The position numbers and the translations under genes are program-made. Of a stretch of 64,000 bases of DNA, positions 35,659-45,184 are shown in pieces. Location: the NCBI GenBank assembly GCA_934695325.1, contig CAKUVD010000007.1:96721-160720 (forward strand), read 5' to 3'. The notes under the pieces were generated by a model. The model did not search any database. It saw nothing but the letters and a program-made list of their open reading frames with translations, and was not told the origin of the DNA. Source of the DNA: an uncultured Bacteroidales bacterium (GTDB lineage: Bacteria > Bacteroidota > Bacteroidia > Bacteroidales > UBA932). The first letter of the stretch is position 1; each line of letters opens with the position of its first letter.

Positions 35659-37491
35659 TTATGCTTTTTCAGTTACACTTCTTACGATATCCCTGACGAG
35701 GAATGTCTGGCCCTGCACCTTGTTGCACTGAAGATACTCGTGCCCAGGAACAGCAGTCCGCAGGTATGCGGCGAACTGTCCGGTGTTAAGCTCGCAGACA
35801 ATGATCTTCCTGAACCCGGCGAAAACCTCAGCAGTATTAGCTGGAAGAGGATCGATGAAATCGAAATGAGCGAAGCTGACATCCCGCCCTTCTGCCCTAA
35901 GTTCCTGCACAGCAGCCAGGATATGTCCATAGGTTCCACCCCAGCCGACCAGAAGCACATCTCCGGACTTGTCTCCGTCCACTTCAAGCAGAGGAAGATC
36001 CATTGCGACACGCGCGACTTTCTCAGCACGCTCGCGCACCATAAGTTCGTGATTGCCCGGATCATTTGAAAGCACACCGTCGTGGTTTTTCTCCAGACCG
36101 CCGACACGATGTTCATATCCTTTCATCCCTGGTATAGCCCAATCTCGCGAAAGAGTCTCAGGGTCACGCCTGAATGGCTTGAAGCATCCTTCCGCATTAT
36201 GTGCGTAACGAGGATGAATCTCCGGGAACTCGCTCATTGAAGGTACCCTCCACGGTTCAGAGCCATTTCCGAGAAAGCCCTCCGAAAGCATCATAACGGG
36301 CACCATATGCTCCAGGGCAATCTTGGCCGCAGTAAATGCCATAGTGAAACAATGCGCAGGAGAGTGCGCCGCCACTACCACCAAGGGGCTTTCTCCGTTC
36401 CTTCCGTAAAGAGCCTGATTCAGATCCGCCTGCTCGGTTTTCGTCGGCATACCGGTACAAGGGCCGCTTCTCTGCACGTCAATGACCACGAGAGGCAGTT
36501 CTGTCATCACCGCCAGGCCAAGAGCCTCAGACTTAAGAGACAGACCTGGTCCCGACGTGGTAGTGACTGCCAGGTTCCCGGCGAATGCAGCACCTACCGC
36601 AGAGCAGATTCCGGCGATTTCGTCCTCAGTCTGCATAGTCTTCACACCAAGTCCCTTGTGTATAGCCAGTTCTTCAAGAATCGCCGTAGCCGGAGTAATA
36701 GGATAAGAGCCACAGAACAGCGGCAGATGAGCCTTCTCCGCAGCGGCCATAAGGCCCCACGCCGCAGCCTGGTTTCCAGTTATGTTCCTATATGTCCCCT
36801 TCTCCAGCTTCGCAGGAGCCACGTGATAAGTATTCGGGACAGCCTGTATATTGGACGCATAGTTATATCCATCAAAGACTACCTTCTTGTTAGGTGCTAT
36901 CATCTCAGGATGCTTCTTGCTGAACTTGCTTTCTATATAGTTATAGACATATTCTATCGGGCGGTCATATATGAAGCAGGCCATCCCGAGAGTGAACATA
37001 TTCTTGCATTTGTGGACAGCCACCACGTCCAGTCCGCTGTCCTTGAGGCTGTCCTCCGTAAGAGTAGTTATTGGAGCGCAGAGAATCGTGCGGTCCTCGA
37101 TATGCAGTTCCTCGAACGGATTTCCGCTAAAACCGGCCTTCTTCATACCGATTTCATCGAACGCATCCTCGTTCACCAATACCATCGCCGTCCGCTTGAG
37201 CCATTTCGCATTGGCCTTCAGCGCGGCAGGATTCATTGCCACCAGCATATCGCAGAAATCACCGGGAGTACATACCTTATGGTCTCCGATGTGGACCTGG
37301 AAGCCCGACACGCCGGCTACGGTGCCTTTTGGGGCCCTGATTTCAGCAGGATAGTCCGGGAAAGTGGAAAGTCCGTTTCCATAGATGGCGGACATATTGG
37401 CGAACAGAGAACCCGTAAGCTGCATTCCGTCGCCGGAATCCCCGGCAAATCGTATCACAACGTCATTAGTGTCGATGACTTTATGTTGCAT
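35659..37491 (-). CDS. korA: 2-oxoacid (probably 2-oxoglutarate):ferredoxin oxidoreductase, alpha subunit
   Basis: The 610-residue protein is a fusion of the gamma domain (about 1-190; VIRFAGDSGDGMQLTGSLFANMSA and the CTPGDFCDMLVAMNP string) and the alpha domain (from about 225; ITGNQAAAWGLMAAAE, TMQTEDEIAGICSAVGAAFAGNLAVTTTSGPG cut across two segments). This arrangement is normal in the two-subunit Kor enzyme. It is the first gene of the korAB operon, with a -7 box about 36 bases upstream of the ATG. The enzyme is oxygen-sensitive, consistent with an anaerobe. Confidence 0.94.
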   Translation of the reverse strand: MQHKVIDTNDVVIRFAGDSGDGMQLTGSLFANMSAIYGNGLSTFPDYPAEIRAPKGTVAGVSGFQVHIGDHKVCTPGDFCDMLVAMNPAALKANAKWLKRTAMVLVNEDAFDEIGMKKAGFSGNPFEELHIEDRTILCAPITTLTEDSLKDSGLDVVAVHKCKNMFTLGMACFIYDRPIEYVYNYIESKFSKKHPEMIAPNKKVVFDGYNYASNIQAVPNTYHVAPAKLEKGTYRNITGNQAAAWGLMAAAEKAHLPLFCGSYPITPATAILEELAIHKGLGVKTMQTEDEIAGICSAVGAAFAGNLAVTTTSGPGLSLKSEALGLAVMTELPLVVIDVQRSGPCTGMPTKTEQADLNQALYGRNGESPLVVVAAHSPAHCFTMAFTAAKIALEHMVPVMMLSEGFLGNGSEPWRVPSMSEFPEIHPRYAHNAEGCFKPFRRDPETLSRDWAIPGMKGYEHRVGGLEKNHDGVLSNDPGNHELMVRERAEKVARVAMDLPLLEVDGDKSGDVLLVGWGGTYGHILAAVQELRAEGRDVSFAHFDFIDPLPANTAEVFAGFRKIIVCELNTGQFAAYLRTAVPGHEYLQCNKVQGQTFLVRDIVRSVTEKA

Positions 37492-37527
37492 TTCTTTAAA
37501 TGTTAAAGAATATTATGAAGTTTTATG

Positions 37528-37535
37528 CAAATCTA
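37528..37535 (-). promoter_or_regulatory. -7 box for korAB (TAGATTTG)
   Basis: TAGATTTG on the minus strand matches TAnnTTTG, 36 bases before the korA ATG. The -33 region is T-rich but has no clear TTTG at 19 bases. Confidence 0.55.
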
Positions 37536-37608
37536 ATAATAAAAACGTTAAAACGCATAATAATCCGTAAGAAAATTGCTTTATTGATTCGCACTGGGAA
37601 CGAAAAAA

Positions 37609-37631
37609 GGCGGCATCGTCTTGATACCGCC
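37609..37631 (-). terminator. Terminator of the nadK-uppS-bamA-skp operon
   Basis: GGCGGCATC (37609-37617) and GATACCGCC (37623-37631) pair with one wobble around a 5-base loop. On the minus strand TTTTTT follows. It lies 20 bases past the skp-like stop. Confidence 0.88.
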
Positions 37632-37650
37632 CTGAATGTCAATGTCTTTA

Positions 37651-38214
37651 TTACTGTGCCTGCTGAACCTGTGACTGAAGCTCCTGCTGAAGGGACTCGA
37701 GAGTCCTGCTGTCAGGAATTCCGAGAGCCTTTCTGGCAGCCGGAGTAAGATCCACGCTCTGAGCCGCATTGAAATAAAGAAGAGAGCTCTGTTCGAATAC
37801 ATAGATGTAGCCGCCTTCTTTCGCAAGCTTGTTCACTACATCGATTGCTTTCTGCTGGATAGGAGCCATCAGCTGGTTCTGCTGCTGCTGAAGTTCCTGC
37901 TGGATAGACTGGTTGAACTCCTCGATCCTGCTCTGGATATCCTGCAGCTCTTTCTCCTTGCTGTCGCGGATAGCAGGAGTCCAAGTAGAGCTCTTCTGCT
38001 GATACTGGGTGTACTTGGCCTGGAACTCGTCAGTCATACTCTTGTATGTATCCTGTGCCTCCTGCTGTGAAGCCGCCATCTGAGCCCTGGCGGAATCCGC
38101 AGCCGGCATAAGCATAACCAACTCATTGAAATTAACGTGTGCGAACTTGTAGTTCTGAGCTGAAGCGGAGATGCCCATAAGAGCCGCAGCCGCAATCAAA
38201 ATAATTTTTTTCAT
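37651..38214 (-). CDS. OmpH/Skp-like periplasmic chaperone
   Basis: From the ATG at 38214 it has 187 residues with a signal peptide (MKKIILIAAAALMGISASAQ). The rest is mostly coiled-coil, rich in Gln and Glu (EEFNQSIQQELQQQQNQL), between two short strand segments (FAHVNFNELVMLMP and YIYVFEQSSLLYFN). This is the layout of Skp, which holds unfolded outer-membrane proteins in the periplasm. It lies directly after bamA. A second member of the family is at 43399. The last residues are a Gln-rich tail. Confidence 0.9.
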   Translation of the reverse strand: MKKIILIAAAALMGISASAQNYKFAHVNFNELVMLMPAADSARAQMAASQQEAQDTYKSMTDEFQAKYTQYQQKSSTWTPAIRDSKEKELQDIQSRIEEFNQSIQQELQQQQNQLMAPIQQKAIDVVNKLAKEGGYIYVFEQSSLLYFNAAQSVDLTPAARKALGIPDSRTLESLQQELQSQVQQAQ

Positions 38215-38249
38215 ATCACCTATTTTTATGTTTTCCCTAAACTGTACCA

Positions 38250-40844
38250 CTAGAACTGTTGTCCGATCAGGAAGTGGAACTGGCTCTTGCCGTATGTCTT
38301 GTCATCAAATCCATAACCCCAGTCAATACCGAGTAGTCCGATGACAGGAAGATATACACGGACGCCAACACCTGCAGAGCGTTTGATCTGGAACGGATTG
38401 AAGTCCCTGATGTCTGACCAGCAGTTACCTCCTTCGAGGAACGCAAGTGCAAATATAGTGGACTGCGGCTGCATTACAATAGGGTAACGCAACTCGACAG
38501 TGAACTTGTCATAAACATTTCCGGCATAAGAATAACCGTTTGAGCTGTAGCTTGTCGCAGCCGTCGGAGTCAGAGAGTAGTTTTCATAGCCACGGAGCGC
38601 GATGACTTCCGAGCCGTAAGAGTTATAGCCTGACATACCGTCTCCTCCGACGAGGAATCCCTCAAATGGAGAGTATCCCCACTTTCTGTTATAATATCCG
38701 AGGTATCCGAACTGGGCTCTTGTCATAAGCACGAGATCACCGACAAGCTTGGTATAGAGTGAACCCTTGAATGTCCATTTATGGTATTCAATCCATTTGT
38801 ATCTGTCCTGTGATGACCAACCGTCATAGTTTATGTCCCTCCAGCTGCCTACCTTCACAGGATTGCCGGCCGCGTCAAGAATTCCCTTGTCCTTCTTCCT
38901 GAACAATGAGAACGGAGGTGTCAGCTGAACGGAGAAGGATATGTCAGAACCCTGTCTCGGATAAATCTGCTGATCGGTGGAAGTTCTCGAAAGTCCGAGC
39001 GTATAGCTCAAGTTGTGAGACACGCCGTCATCGAAGATGAAGTAGTTTGAGTACCAGTTGCGGAGACGATAGGTCTGCCAGCTTATCTGATTATAGAGGA
39101 CGAAGTAGTTGTCAGGCCATTTCAGTCGATTTCCGAGTCCGGCGGAGAATCCGTAGACCTCGAACTGCTTGTCATTGTTAAGGATGTTCCACATCAGATA
39201 CGAGTTCGTCTGACGGCTGTAGTAAGCTGAAAGGCTGAGAGACGTAGGCTTCTTTCCGAACAGCCACGGCTCCACGAAACTTGCAGACAATGATGAATAA
39301 TATGTACCGCTGGTCTGGAACCTGAATGAAAGATTCTGTGCATCTCCGAGCGGGACAGGCCTCCACGCACCCTTGTCGAACATACGCCTTGTAGAGAAGT
39401 TATTGAAACTTACTCCGACAGTGGCCACGAAAGTCCTGCCTCCCCATCCTCCGGAAAGTTCGAGCTGGCTGGATGGCTTCTCAGTCACATTATAGACGAT
39501 GTCCACGGTGCTGTTCATCTGGTCAGGTATGATGGAATATCCCTTCGAGGCATCAGTGATGGCCTCAGGATCAAACTGTCCCAAAGACGCGATCTCTCGG
39601 ATCGATCTCTCGAAATCAGACTGGCTGAACAGATAGCCAGGCCTGGTGAACACCTGACGACGGACGACACGCTCGTTAGTGAGGTCATTGCCGTTTATGA
39701 TGATATTGTTCAATGTCGCCTGTTTACCCTCCGCTATGCGCATCTCCACATCGACAGAGTCCCCGGCGACGTTCAGCTCGACCGGCTGGACATTGAAGAA
39801 CAGGTAACCGTTGTCACGGTAAAGCTTGGACACATCCATATCGCCCTGCTTTCCGCCTCCCTGGAGCCTCTTCTCCATAGTGACGACATCGTAGACATCA
39901 CCTTTCTGTATCTGGAGTATCGAGTTGAGAGCATCCGCCGTATAGACAGAGTTTCCTGTCCAGGTTATGTTCCTGAAGAAGTACTTCTTGCCCTCGTCGA
40001 ACACGAAATCTATTCCGAGCCTTCCAGGCTTCACGGTATATATGGAATCCTTCAGAAGACGCGCGTCGCGATATCCGGCTTCGTTGAAAGCGCTGATGAG
40101 CGATTTCTTGTCATTCTGATATTCCTTCTCATTGAACTTCTTGCTGCTGAAGAAGTTGTATATTTTCGCAGACTTCGTCTTCTTCATTGACTTCGCAAGC
40201 TTGAAATCACTCACGTGTTCATTCCCGGAGAAGTTGATGGTCTTTATCTTGATCTTTGGGCCTCTGTCCACCGCATAGTTCACGCGAATGGCGTTCTTGA
40301 TTATGGAATCCTTCTGAACCTGAGGCTCTACCTTTACGTCCAGGAAACCCTTGTCCTGATAGAATCTCTTGATGATATCCACTGAAGTCTTCGCCACGTA
40401 GTCAGAGAACTCCCCTCCTCTCTTCTGGTTCAGACGTTCCTGAAGATCTTTCTTCTCACCGCTCTTCACGCCAGTGAATGACCACCTGGACACTCGCGGA
40501 CGCTCCTGGATGGCAATTCTGAGGAACACCGTGTCCTTCGAGGCGTTGAGAGAATCCACATACACTGCGACATCCTGAAAATATCTCTGCAGCCAAAGCC
40601 TCTTGACGATAGATGAAATGTCATCGCTGGGGATGGTGACCTCCATTCCCTTCCTGAGGCCGGACTGCTGAAGTATCTGCTTGTCGCCGAATGCCCTGTT
40701 GCCGTCCACCTTCACTCCGCCGACGACATAAGTCCGGGGATTGTTGTAGTCTATCTCTATCGAGCTGCCTCTCTGCTGTCCTAAAGCCGCGCAGGGCACA
40801 AGAATCAATGCAGCAAGACAGAATATCAGATCAAAAAATTTCAT
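38250..40844 (-). CDS. bamA: Outer-membrane protein assembly factor BamA
   Basis: BamA inserts beta-barrel proteins in the outer membrane. The 864-residue protein has a signal peptide (about 1-22), five POTRA domains (about 40-440; the first starts GGVKVDGNRAFGDKQI) and a 16-strand barrel (about 460-864). The barrel contains the loop-6 region (RGYENY, where VRGF/Y is usual) and ends in FHFLIGQQF with a terminal phenylalanine. It is downstream of uppS by 33 bases and upstream of an Skp-like gene. The lipoprotein BamD is encoded separately at 49084. Confidence 0.96.
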   Translation of the reverse strand: MKFFDLIFCLAALILVPCAALGQQRGSSIEIDYNNPRTYVVGGVKVDGNRAFGDKQILQQSGLRKGMEVTIPSDDISSIVKRLWLQRYFQDVAVYVDSLNASKDTVFLRIAIQERPRVSRWSFTGVKSGEKKDLQERLNQKRGGEFSDYVAKTSVDIIKRFYQDKGFLDVKVEPQVQKDSIIKNAIRVNYAVDRGPKIKIKTINFSGNEHVSDFKLAKSMKKTKSAKIYNFFSSKKFNEKEYQNDKKSLISAFNEAGYRDARLLKDSIYTVKPGRLGIDFVFDEGKKYFFRNITWTGNSVYTADALNSILQIQKGDVYDVVTMEKRLQGGGKQGDMDVSKLYRDNGYLFFNVQPVELNVAGDSVDVEMRIAEGKQATLNNIIINGNDLTNERVVRRQVFTRPGYLFSQSDFERSIREIASLGQFDPEAITDASKGYSIIPDQMNSTVDIVYNVTEKPSSQLELSGGWGGRTFVATVGVSFNNFSTRRMFDKGAWRPVPLGDAQNLSFRFQTSGTYYSSLSASFVEPWLFGKKPTSLSLSAYYSRQTNSYLMWNILNNDKQFEVYGFSAGLGNRLKWPDNYFVLYNQISWQTYRLRNWYSNYFIFDDGVSHNLSYTLGLSRTSTDQQIYPRQGSDISFSVQLTPPFSLFRKKDKGILDAAGNPVKVGSWRDINYDGWSSQDRYKWIEYHKWTFKGSLYTKLVGDLVLMTRAQFGYLGYYNRKWGYSPFEGFLVGGDGMSGYNSYGSEVIALRGYENYSLTPTAATSYSSNGYSYAGNVYDKFTVELRYPIVMQPQSTIFALAFLEGGNCWSDIRDFNPFQIKRSAGVGVRVYLPVIGLLGIDWGYGFDDKTYGKSQFHFLIGQQF

Positions 40845-40877
40845 CCTCTTATAAAATATCCGACAAATATAAGGTAT

Positions 40878-41585
40878 TTATTTCACTTTTCCATAACGAC
40901 GGTCTCTGGCGGCATATTCAGCCAACGCCTCGACAAAGTCCTCCTTTCCGAATTCCGGCCACATCTTCTTCACGAAAAGCAGTTCAGAATAAGCCCCCTG
41001 CCATAACAGGTAATTGCTCAGGCGCTCTTCTCCGGAAGTCCGGATGATAAGGTCAGGGTCGGGTATCCCGTCCGTGACGAGATATCGCGAGAATTCATTC
41101 ATATCAGCGACATCGCCGGCATTTCCGGGATGATCCTGTGCAAAGCGTCTCGCAGCCTGGAAGATGTCCCATCTGCCACTGTAGCTGACGAAAAGGATAA
41201 GATCCAGAGTCTCATTGCATCTTGTCTTCTCCTCAAGCATAGCGATGGCGTCAAGAAGCGGCTGAGGAAGCCTTGCCAGATTTCCCAACACGCGGAAACG
41301 CACGCCATTTCTCACCAACGCCTCTACTTCCGCAGCGATGGAGTCCATCATAAGGCCCATCAGGAAATTGACTTCCTCCTTAGGCCTCCCCCAGTTCTCC
41401 TCTGAGAACGCATAGAGAGACAGATATTTCACGCCACATTCAGCAGCGGCTTCAGTAACGGCCCGTACACACTCCACACCTTTCTTGTGCCCATAGACAC
41501 GTTCGCGCCCCTGCTCGCGGGCCCATCTGCCGTTTCCGTCCATAATGATGGAAACGTGAACCGGGATTCTGCTTGTCTTGTCCAT
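40878..41585 (-). CDS. uppS: Isoprenyl transferase (undecaprenyl diphosphate synthase)
   Basis: It makes the C55 lipid carrier for peptidoglycan and surface polysaccharides by adding isopentenyl units in cis. The 235-residue protein has the catalytic IIMDGNGRWA (Asp16), the YLSLYAFSEENWGRP string, and the C-terminal DLIIRTSGEERLSNYLLWQGAYSE region split over residues 180-205. It is placed between nadK (35 bases) and bamA (33 bases) in an envelope operon, as in other Bacteroidales. Confidence 0.96.
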   Translation of the reverse strand: MDKTSRIPVHVSIIMDGNGRWAREQGRERVYGHKKGVECVRAVTEAAAECGVKYLSLYAFSEENWGRPKEEVNFLMGLMMDSIAAEVEALVRNGVRFRVLGNLARLPQPLLDAIAMLEEKTRCNETLDLILFVSYSGRWDIFQAARRFAQDHPGNAGDVADMNEFSRYLVTDGIPDPDLIIRTSGEERLSNYLLWQGAYSELLFVKKMWPEFGKEDFVEALAEYAARDRRYGKVK

Positions 41586-41620
41586 CGATTGAAAATCAAA
41601 TTAATTGTTTGTGATTCCGG

Positions 41621-42448
41621 TCAGTCACCATTATTCCTGATGTCCTCTCCCCAGAAAAGTTTGCTCACAAGCGCCTTCACGAAACCTGATTTCGGGAGCC
41701 TGACACGTTTTAGCGAAAACTGTGCCATAGAGACTCGGAGCTCCGTGGAGCAATCCATTGAAAAAGTCCTGTTGTCCATCGTCAGCACAGCGCTTTCATC
41801 TCGAGTGCTGATGGAAATGCCGATTTCAGTGGCCTCCGGGACCACTAGAGGACGCACGTTAAGGTTATGCGGAGCGATAGGAGCGATGATCAGGACCTTC
41901 GCGTCAGGAGCGCATATCGGGCCTCCGACACTGAGCGAATATGCCGTAGAGCCGGAACTGGTGGCAACCAAGAGGCCGTCCGCCCAATATGTCGGTAACT
42001 TGTCGCCATTTATGGAGACATTGATTCCGAGCATAGCCGCACCGTTCCTGTGGACGGTCACCTCATTCAAGGCATAGGGCCATAGCGCTATGTCCCGTTC
42101 AGAGCCACATCCAGACACCGACGCCCTCAGCATTGTCCTGTTCTCATACTCATATTTCCCGGACAGGAGCGCATCCGCGATATCCTCAGGCTTGTTCTCC
42201 GAAAGGAACCCAAGCCGACCCAAGTTCACGCCGAGAATCGGTATGCCGGAATCAGCGACACGTTTTGAAGCGGACAGAAAAGTGCCGTCACCTCCGACAC
42301 TGAGCACCATATCAGTACCCGGACGCAGGTCTTCGCGCACTTCGATATCGTACAGGCTGAAACCTGCGGCAATCAGTTCGTTCCGCATTGACAAGAGTCT
42401 GGAATCGCCGGCGAGAGCCTTGTTCTTTATGTAAATTCCCAATGTCAT
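41621..42448 (-). CDS. nadK: NAD kinase
   Basis: It phosphorylates NAD to NADP in the cytoplasm. With the start at 42448 (MTLGIYIKNK) it has 275 residues. The key motifs are GGDGTFL at 52-58, LNEVTVHRN, and the NAD-binding TYWADGLLVATSSGSTAYS. An upstream in-frame ATG would add 19 residues with no family match. It is the first gene of the nadK-uppS-bamA-skp operon and is divergent from pdxJ. Confidence 0.95.
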   Translation of the reverse strand: MTLGIYIKNKALAGDSRLLSMRNELIAAGFSLYDIEVREDLRPGTDMVLSVGGDGTFLSASKRVADSGIPILGVNLGRLGFLSENKPEDIADALLSGKYEYENRTMLRASVSGCGSERDIALWPYALNEVTVHRNGAAMLGINVSINGDKLPTYWADGLLVATSSGSTAYSLSVGGPICAPDAKVLIIAPIAPHNLNVRPLVVPEATEIGISISTRDESAVLTMDNRTFSMDCSTELRVSMAQFSLKRVRLPKSGFVKALVSKLFWGEDIRNNGD

Positions 42449-42581
42449 TTTCCACAGAAAAATCAGAAGCACGAAGCTATGTTCCCATAAGCCGTCAGAA
42501 ATCACGTCGCGAATTCAGGCGACTTCTTGAAACAGTCTTTCAAAATTAGCACTTTCTTTACAATATTTGAACAATAATATC

Positions 42582-42589
42582 TATTTTTG
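42582..42589 (+). promoter_or_regulatory. -7 box for pdxJ (TATTTTTG)
   Basis: TATTTTTG matches TAnnTTTG, 23 bases before the pdxJ ATG. TTTA at 42557-42560 lies 21 bases upstream as a poor -33 box. Confidence 0.5.
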
Positions 42590-42612
42590 TCCAGAAAACA
42601 TATTGCGAGAAA

Positions 42613-43332
42613 ATGACAAGACTGAGTGTCAATATAAACAAGATCGCCACTCTGCGAAATGCTAGAGGAGGCAATCTGCCGGATGTGGAGAAAGCGGCAG
42701 TAGATTGCGTAAGATTCGGTGCCGAAGGGATAACAGTGCATCCGAGGCCGGACGAGAGGCATATCCGGTATTCAGACGTGAGGCTGATAAGACCTCTTGT
42801 CGATGTGGAACTTAACATAGAGGGCAACCCGATTCCGAAATTCATCTCGCTCGTCAGCGAGGTCGTCCCGGCGCAGGTGACACTGGTGCCTGATGCGGCT
42901 GACGCCATCACGTCCAACGCAGGATGGGATACCGTCAAGAACAAGGATTTCCTGACTGATATATGCAAAGAGTTCAAGTCAAGAGGCATACGCACTTCCA
43001 TATTCATAGACCCCGACCCGGAGATGGCTGAAGGCGCGGCAGTATGCGGAGCTGACAGAGTGGAGCTCTACACTGAAGCATATGCGTCAGGATATGCCAC
43101 AGACAGGGAAAGGGCCATCGAGCCATACCTCAGGACTGCGGAAAAAGCGCGCGACTGCGGACTGGATGTCAATGCAGGACACGACCTCAGCCTGGAGAAC
43201 CTCGAATACTTCATCCGCACCATCCCGTGGACAGCCGAAGTGTCGATAGGCCACGCCATAATCTGCGACGCATTATATATGGGCCTGGAAAAAACAATAC
43301 ACGCCTACCTGTCGAAGATTAAATTATTTTAG
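42613..43332 (+). CDS. pdxJ: Pyridoxine 5'-phosphate synthase
   Basis: It condenses 1-deoxy-D-xylulose 5-phosphate with aminoacetone 3-phosphate to form vitamin B6. The 239-residue TIM-barrel protein has the family strings LSVNINKIATLRNARGG, GAEGITVHPRPDERHIR, ELNIEGNP, VTLVPD and VNAGHDLSLENL near 195, and ends with SIGHAIICDALYMGL. The length is normal. It is divergent from nadK. Its stop overlaps the -7 region of the following Skp-like gene. Confidence 0.96.
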   Translation: MTRLSVNINKIATLRNARGGNLPDVEKAAVDCVRFGAEGITVHPRPDERHIRYSDVRLIRPLVDVELNIEGNPIPKFISLVSEVVPAQVTLVPDAADAITSNAGWDTVKNKDFLTDICKEFKSRGIRTSIFIDPDPEMAEGAAVCGADRVELYTEAYASGYATDRERAIEPYLRTAEKARDCGLDVNAGHDLSLENLEYFIRTIPWTAEVSIGHAIICDALYMGLEKTIHAYLSKIKLF

Positions 43333-43340
43333 TAACTTTG
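43333..43340 (+). promoter_or_regulatory. -7 box (TAACTTTG) for the second Skp-like gene
   Basis: TAACTTTG is an exact TAnnTTTG match that begins right after the pdxJ stop codon, 58 bases before the next ATG. Confidence 0.6.
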
Positions 43341-43398
43341 TGCGCCCGCATTGTACACTGATGCGCGATTACCGATAATATTAATTTAAAATAACAAA

Positions 43399-44043
43399 AT
43401 GAAAAACACACCATTAATTCTCAGCGTCATAGCTCTGGTTGCTGTGGCTGCGCTGGCAATCGTTTCATTCACAGGCAAGAAGACCGGAGCCAAAGGCGAA
43501 AACGGAGCGGAGTCATCCGCAGTCGCTGAAAAAGGTGCCATAGTATATTTCAACCTCGACAAGGTCCTGACTGACTATGATATGGCCAATGACCTCAGAT
43601 CCGTCGTCGAGTCCAAGGCCCAGGGCATCCAGGAAGAAGTGAACAGGAGAGGCAACAAGCTCCAGAACGACGTGAACTCATTCCAGGAGAAAATCAATAA
43701 AGGTCTCATTACCCGTTCAGTGGCGGAAGTGCAGGGCCAGAAGCTCGAGCAGCAGAGAAACGACTTCAATGATTTCGCAAACCAGAAGAACCAGGAGATC
43801 GCCGAGGAGCAGCAGGTTATGATGAACAACATCGGCGATGCCATCAAGCAGTTCCTTGACAAATATGCGGCAGAGAACCATTATGCAATGGTGATCGCCA
43901 CACAGGGGGACATCCTTCCTGCACCGGTGGCGGCTGCGGACAGTTCTCTTGACGTGACCGAGGACATCATCACCAAGCTCAACGACGAGTACGTGAAGAC
44001 CAAGTCCAAAGGAGAAAAGAAAGACGACCCGAAAAAAGACTAA
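43399..44043 (+). CDS. OmpH/Skp-like periplasmic protein (second copy)
   Basis: The 214-residue protein has an uncleaved-looking N-terminal hydrophobic segment (TPLILSVIALVAVAALAIVSF), followed by a short strand (GAIVYFNLDKVLTDYD) and a long coiled-coil (about 65-150) and a closing strand region (YAMVIATQGDILPA). The charged tail is Lys/Asp-rich. This is Skp-like, but it may stay anchored to the inner membrane. It differs from the bamA-linked copy, which has a normal signal peptide. The gene has its own -7 box and is followed 13 bases later by a glycosyltransferase gene. Confidence 0.85.
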   Translation: MKNTPLILSVIALVAVAALAIVSFTGKKTGAKGENGAESSAVAEKGAIVYFNLDKVLTDYDMANDLRSVVESKAQGIQEEVNRRGNKLQNDVNSFQEKINKGLITRSVAEVQGQKLEQQRNDFNDFANQKNQEIAEEQQVMMNNIGDAIKQFLDKYAAENHYAMVIATQGDILPAPVAAADSSLDVTEDIITKLNDEYVKTKSKGEKKDDPKKD

Positions 44044-44056
44044 TCACTGAAAGAGA

Positions 44057-45178
44057 GTGAGAATCGCGGTTCTTTCCTGCTTTTACCCTTTCAGAGGAGG
44101 TATTGCCCAGTTCAATGCAGCTTTGTACGCGGAACTGGGCAAAACTGATATTGTCCGGGCATTCAATTTCACCAGGCAATACCCGAATTTTCTCTTTCCA
44201 GGGAAGACACAGTACGTAACCAAGGATGACGAGGCCACTCCAGTGGAAAGCACCGCCGTCCTCGACACGATCAACCCGATCTCTTGGGTGACGGCCGCCA
44301 GGACCATCAAGGAATGGAAGCCCGACGTCCTGGTGATGAGATATTGGATGTCCTGGTTCGCACCGTCTCTCGGATATGTGGCCAGACACGTCGGGAAAAA
44401 ATGCGTAGTCATCGGGATATTGGACAATGTGATCCCACACGAGCCGAGGTTCTTCGACACTCCGTTCACCAGATATTTCCTGAACGGATGCGACGGATTC
44501 ATAACGATGTGCGATGCCGTGACGGAAGACCTGCTGAAGCTGAAGCCGGACGCCAGATACATAATGCGCCAACATCCGCTGTATTCTCATTTCGGGGAAA
44601 AGCTCTGCCGGGAAGAAGTTGAAAAGAGGCTCGACCTCGCACCGGGGATGAAGAATATCCTTTTCTTCGGTCTCATACGCCCATACAAGGGGCTCGACAT
44701 ACTTCTTAATGCTTTCGCAGGACTGGATGAGACATACCAGCTGATAATAGCCGGAGAGCCTTACGGTTCTTTCGAGCCTTATCAGAAAATAATCGACGGC
44801 ATAGCCGGGAAAGACAGGATTCACATATTCCCCAAATATATAAAGGACTCCGAGGTGAAGGATTATTTCTCCGCGGCCGACGTAACTGTCCTTCCATACC
44901 GAAGCGCGACTCAGAGCGGCATAAGTTCCGTATCATATCATTTTGAAGTGCCGATGATCGTAACTGACGTGGGAGGCTTGAAGAGCACTATTGGAGACGC
45001 CGGCACGGGAATTGTCGCAAAGGGGCCGGAACCAGGGTGCATAAGAGCTGAAATACAGAAATACTTCAGTGACCCGTCAATCAGAGAAAGCTGCATTGAC
45101 AGAATCAGATCAGAAAAAAGGAGACTGTCGTGGTCGGCATTCAGCACGGCGCTCCGGGAATTTGCAGATTCATTATAG
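44057..45178 (+). CDS. GT4-type glycosyltransferase
   Basis: The 373-residue protein starts at a GTG (VRIAVLSCFYPFRGG) and has the GT-B fold: an N-terminal acceptor domain, then a donor domain with NILFFGLIRPYKGLDILLNAF near 200 and the FSAADVTVLPYRSATQSGISSVSY region near 278-300 with its conserved Ser/Gly. The family normally uses nucleotide sugars to build cell-surface glycans. Neither sugar nor acceptor can be read from the sequence. It is followed 6 bases later by a LysM protein. The upstream GAAAGAGA may help ribosome binding at the GTG. Confidence 0.88.
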   Translation: MRIAVLSCFYPFRGGIAQFNAALYAELGKTDIVRAFNFTRQYPNFLFPGKTQYVTKDDEATPVESTAVLDTINPISWVTAARTIKEWKPDVLVMRYWMSWFAPSLGYVARHVGKKCVVIGILDNVIPHEPRFFDTPFTRYFLNGCDGFITMCDAVTEDLLKLKPDARYIMRQHPLYSHFGEKLCREEVEKRLDLAPGMKNILFFGLIRPYKGLDILLNAFAGLDETYQLIIAGEPYGSFEPYQKIIDGIAGKDRIHIFPKYIKDSEVKDYFSAADVTVLPYRSATQSGISSVSYHFEVPMIVTDVGGLKSTIGDAGTGIVAKGPEPGCIRAEIQKYFSDPSIRESCIDRIRSEKRRLSWSAFSTALREFADSL

Positions 45179-45184
45179 AGAACG

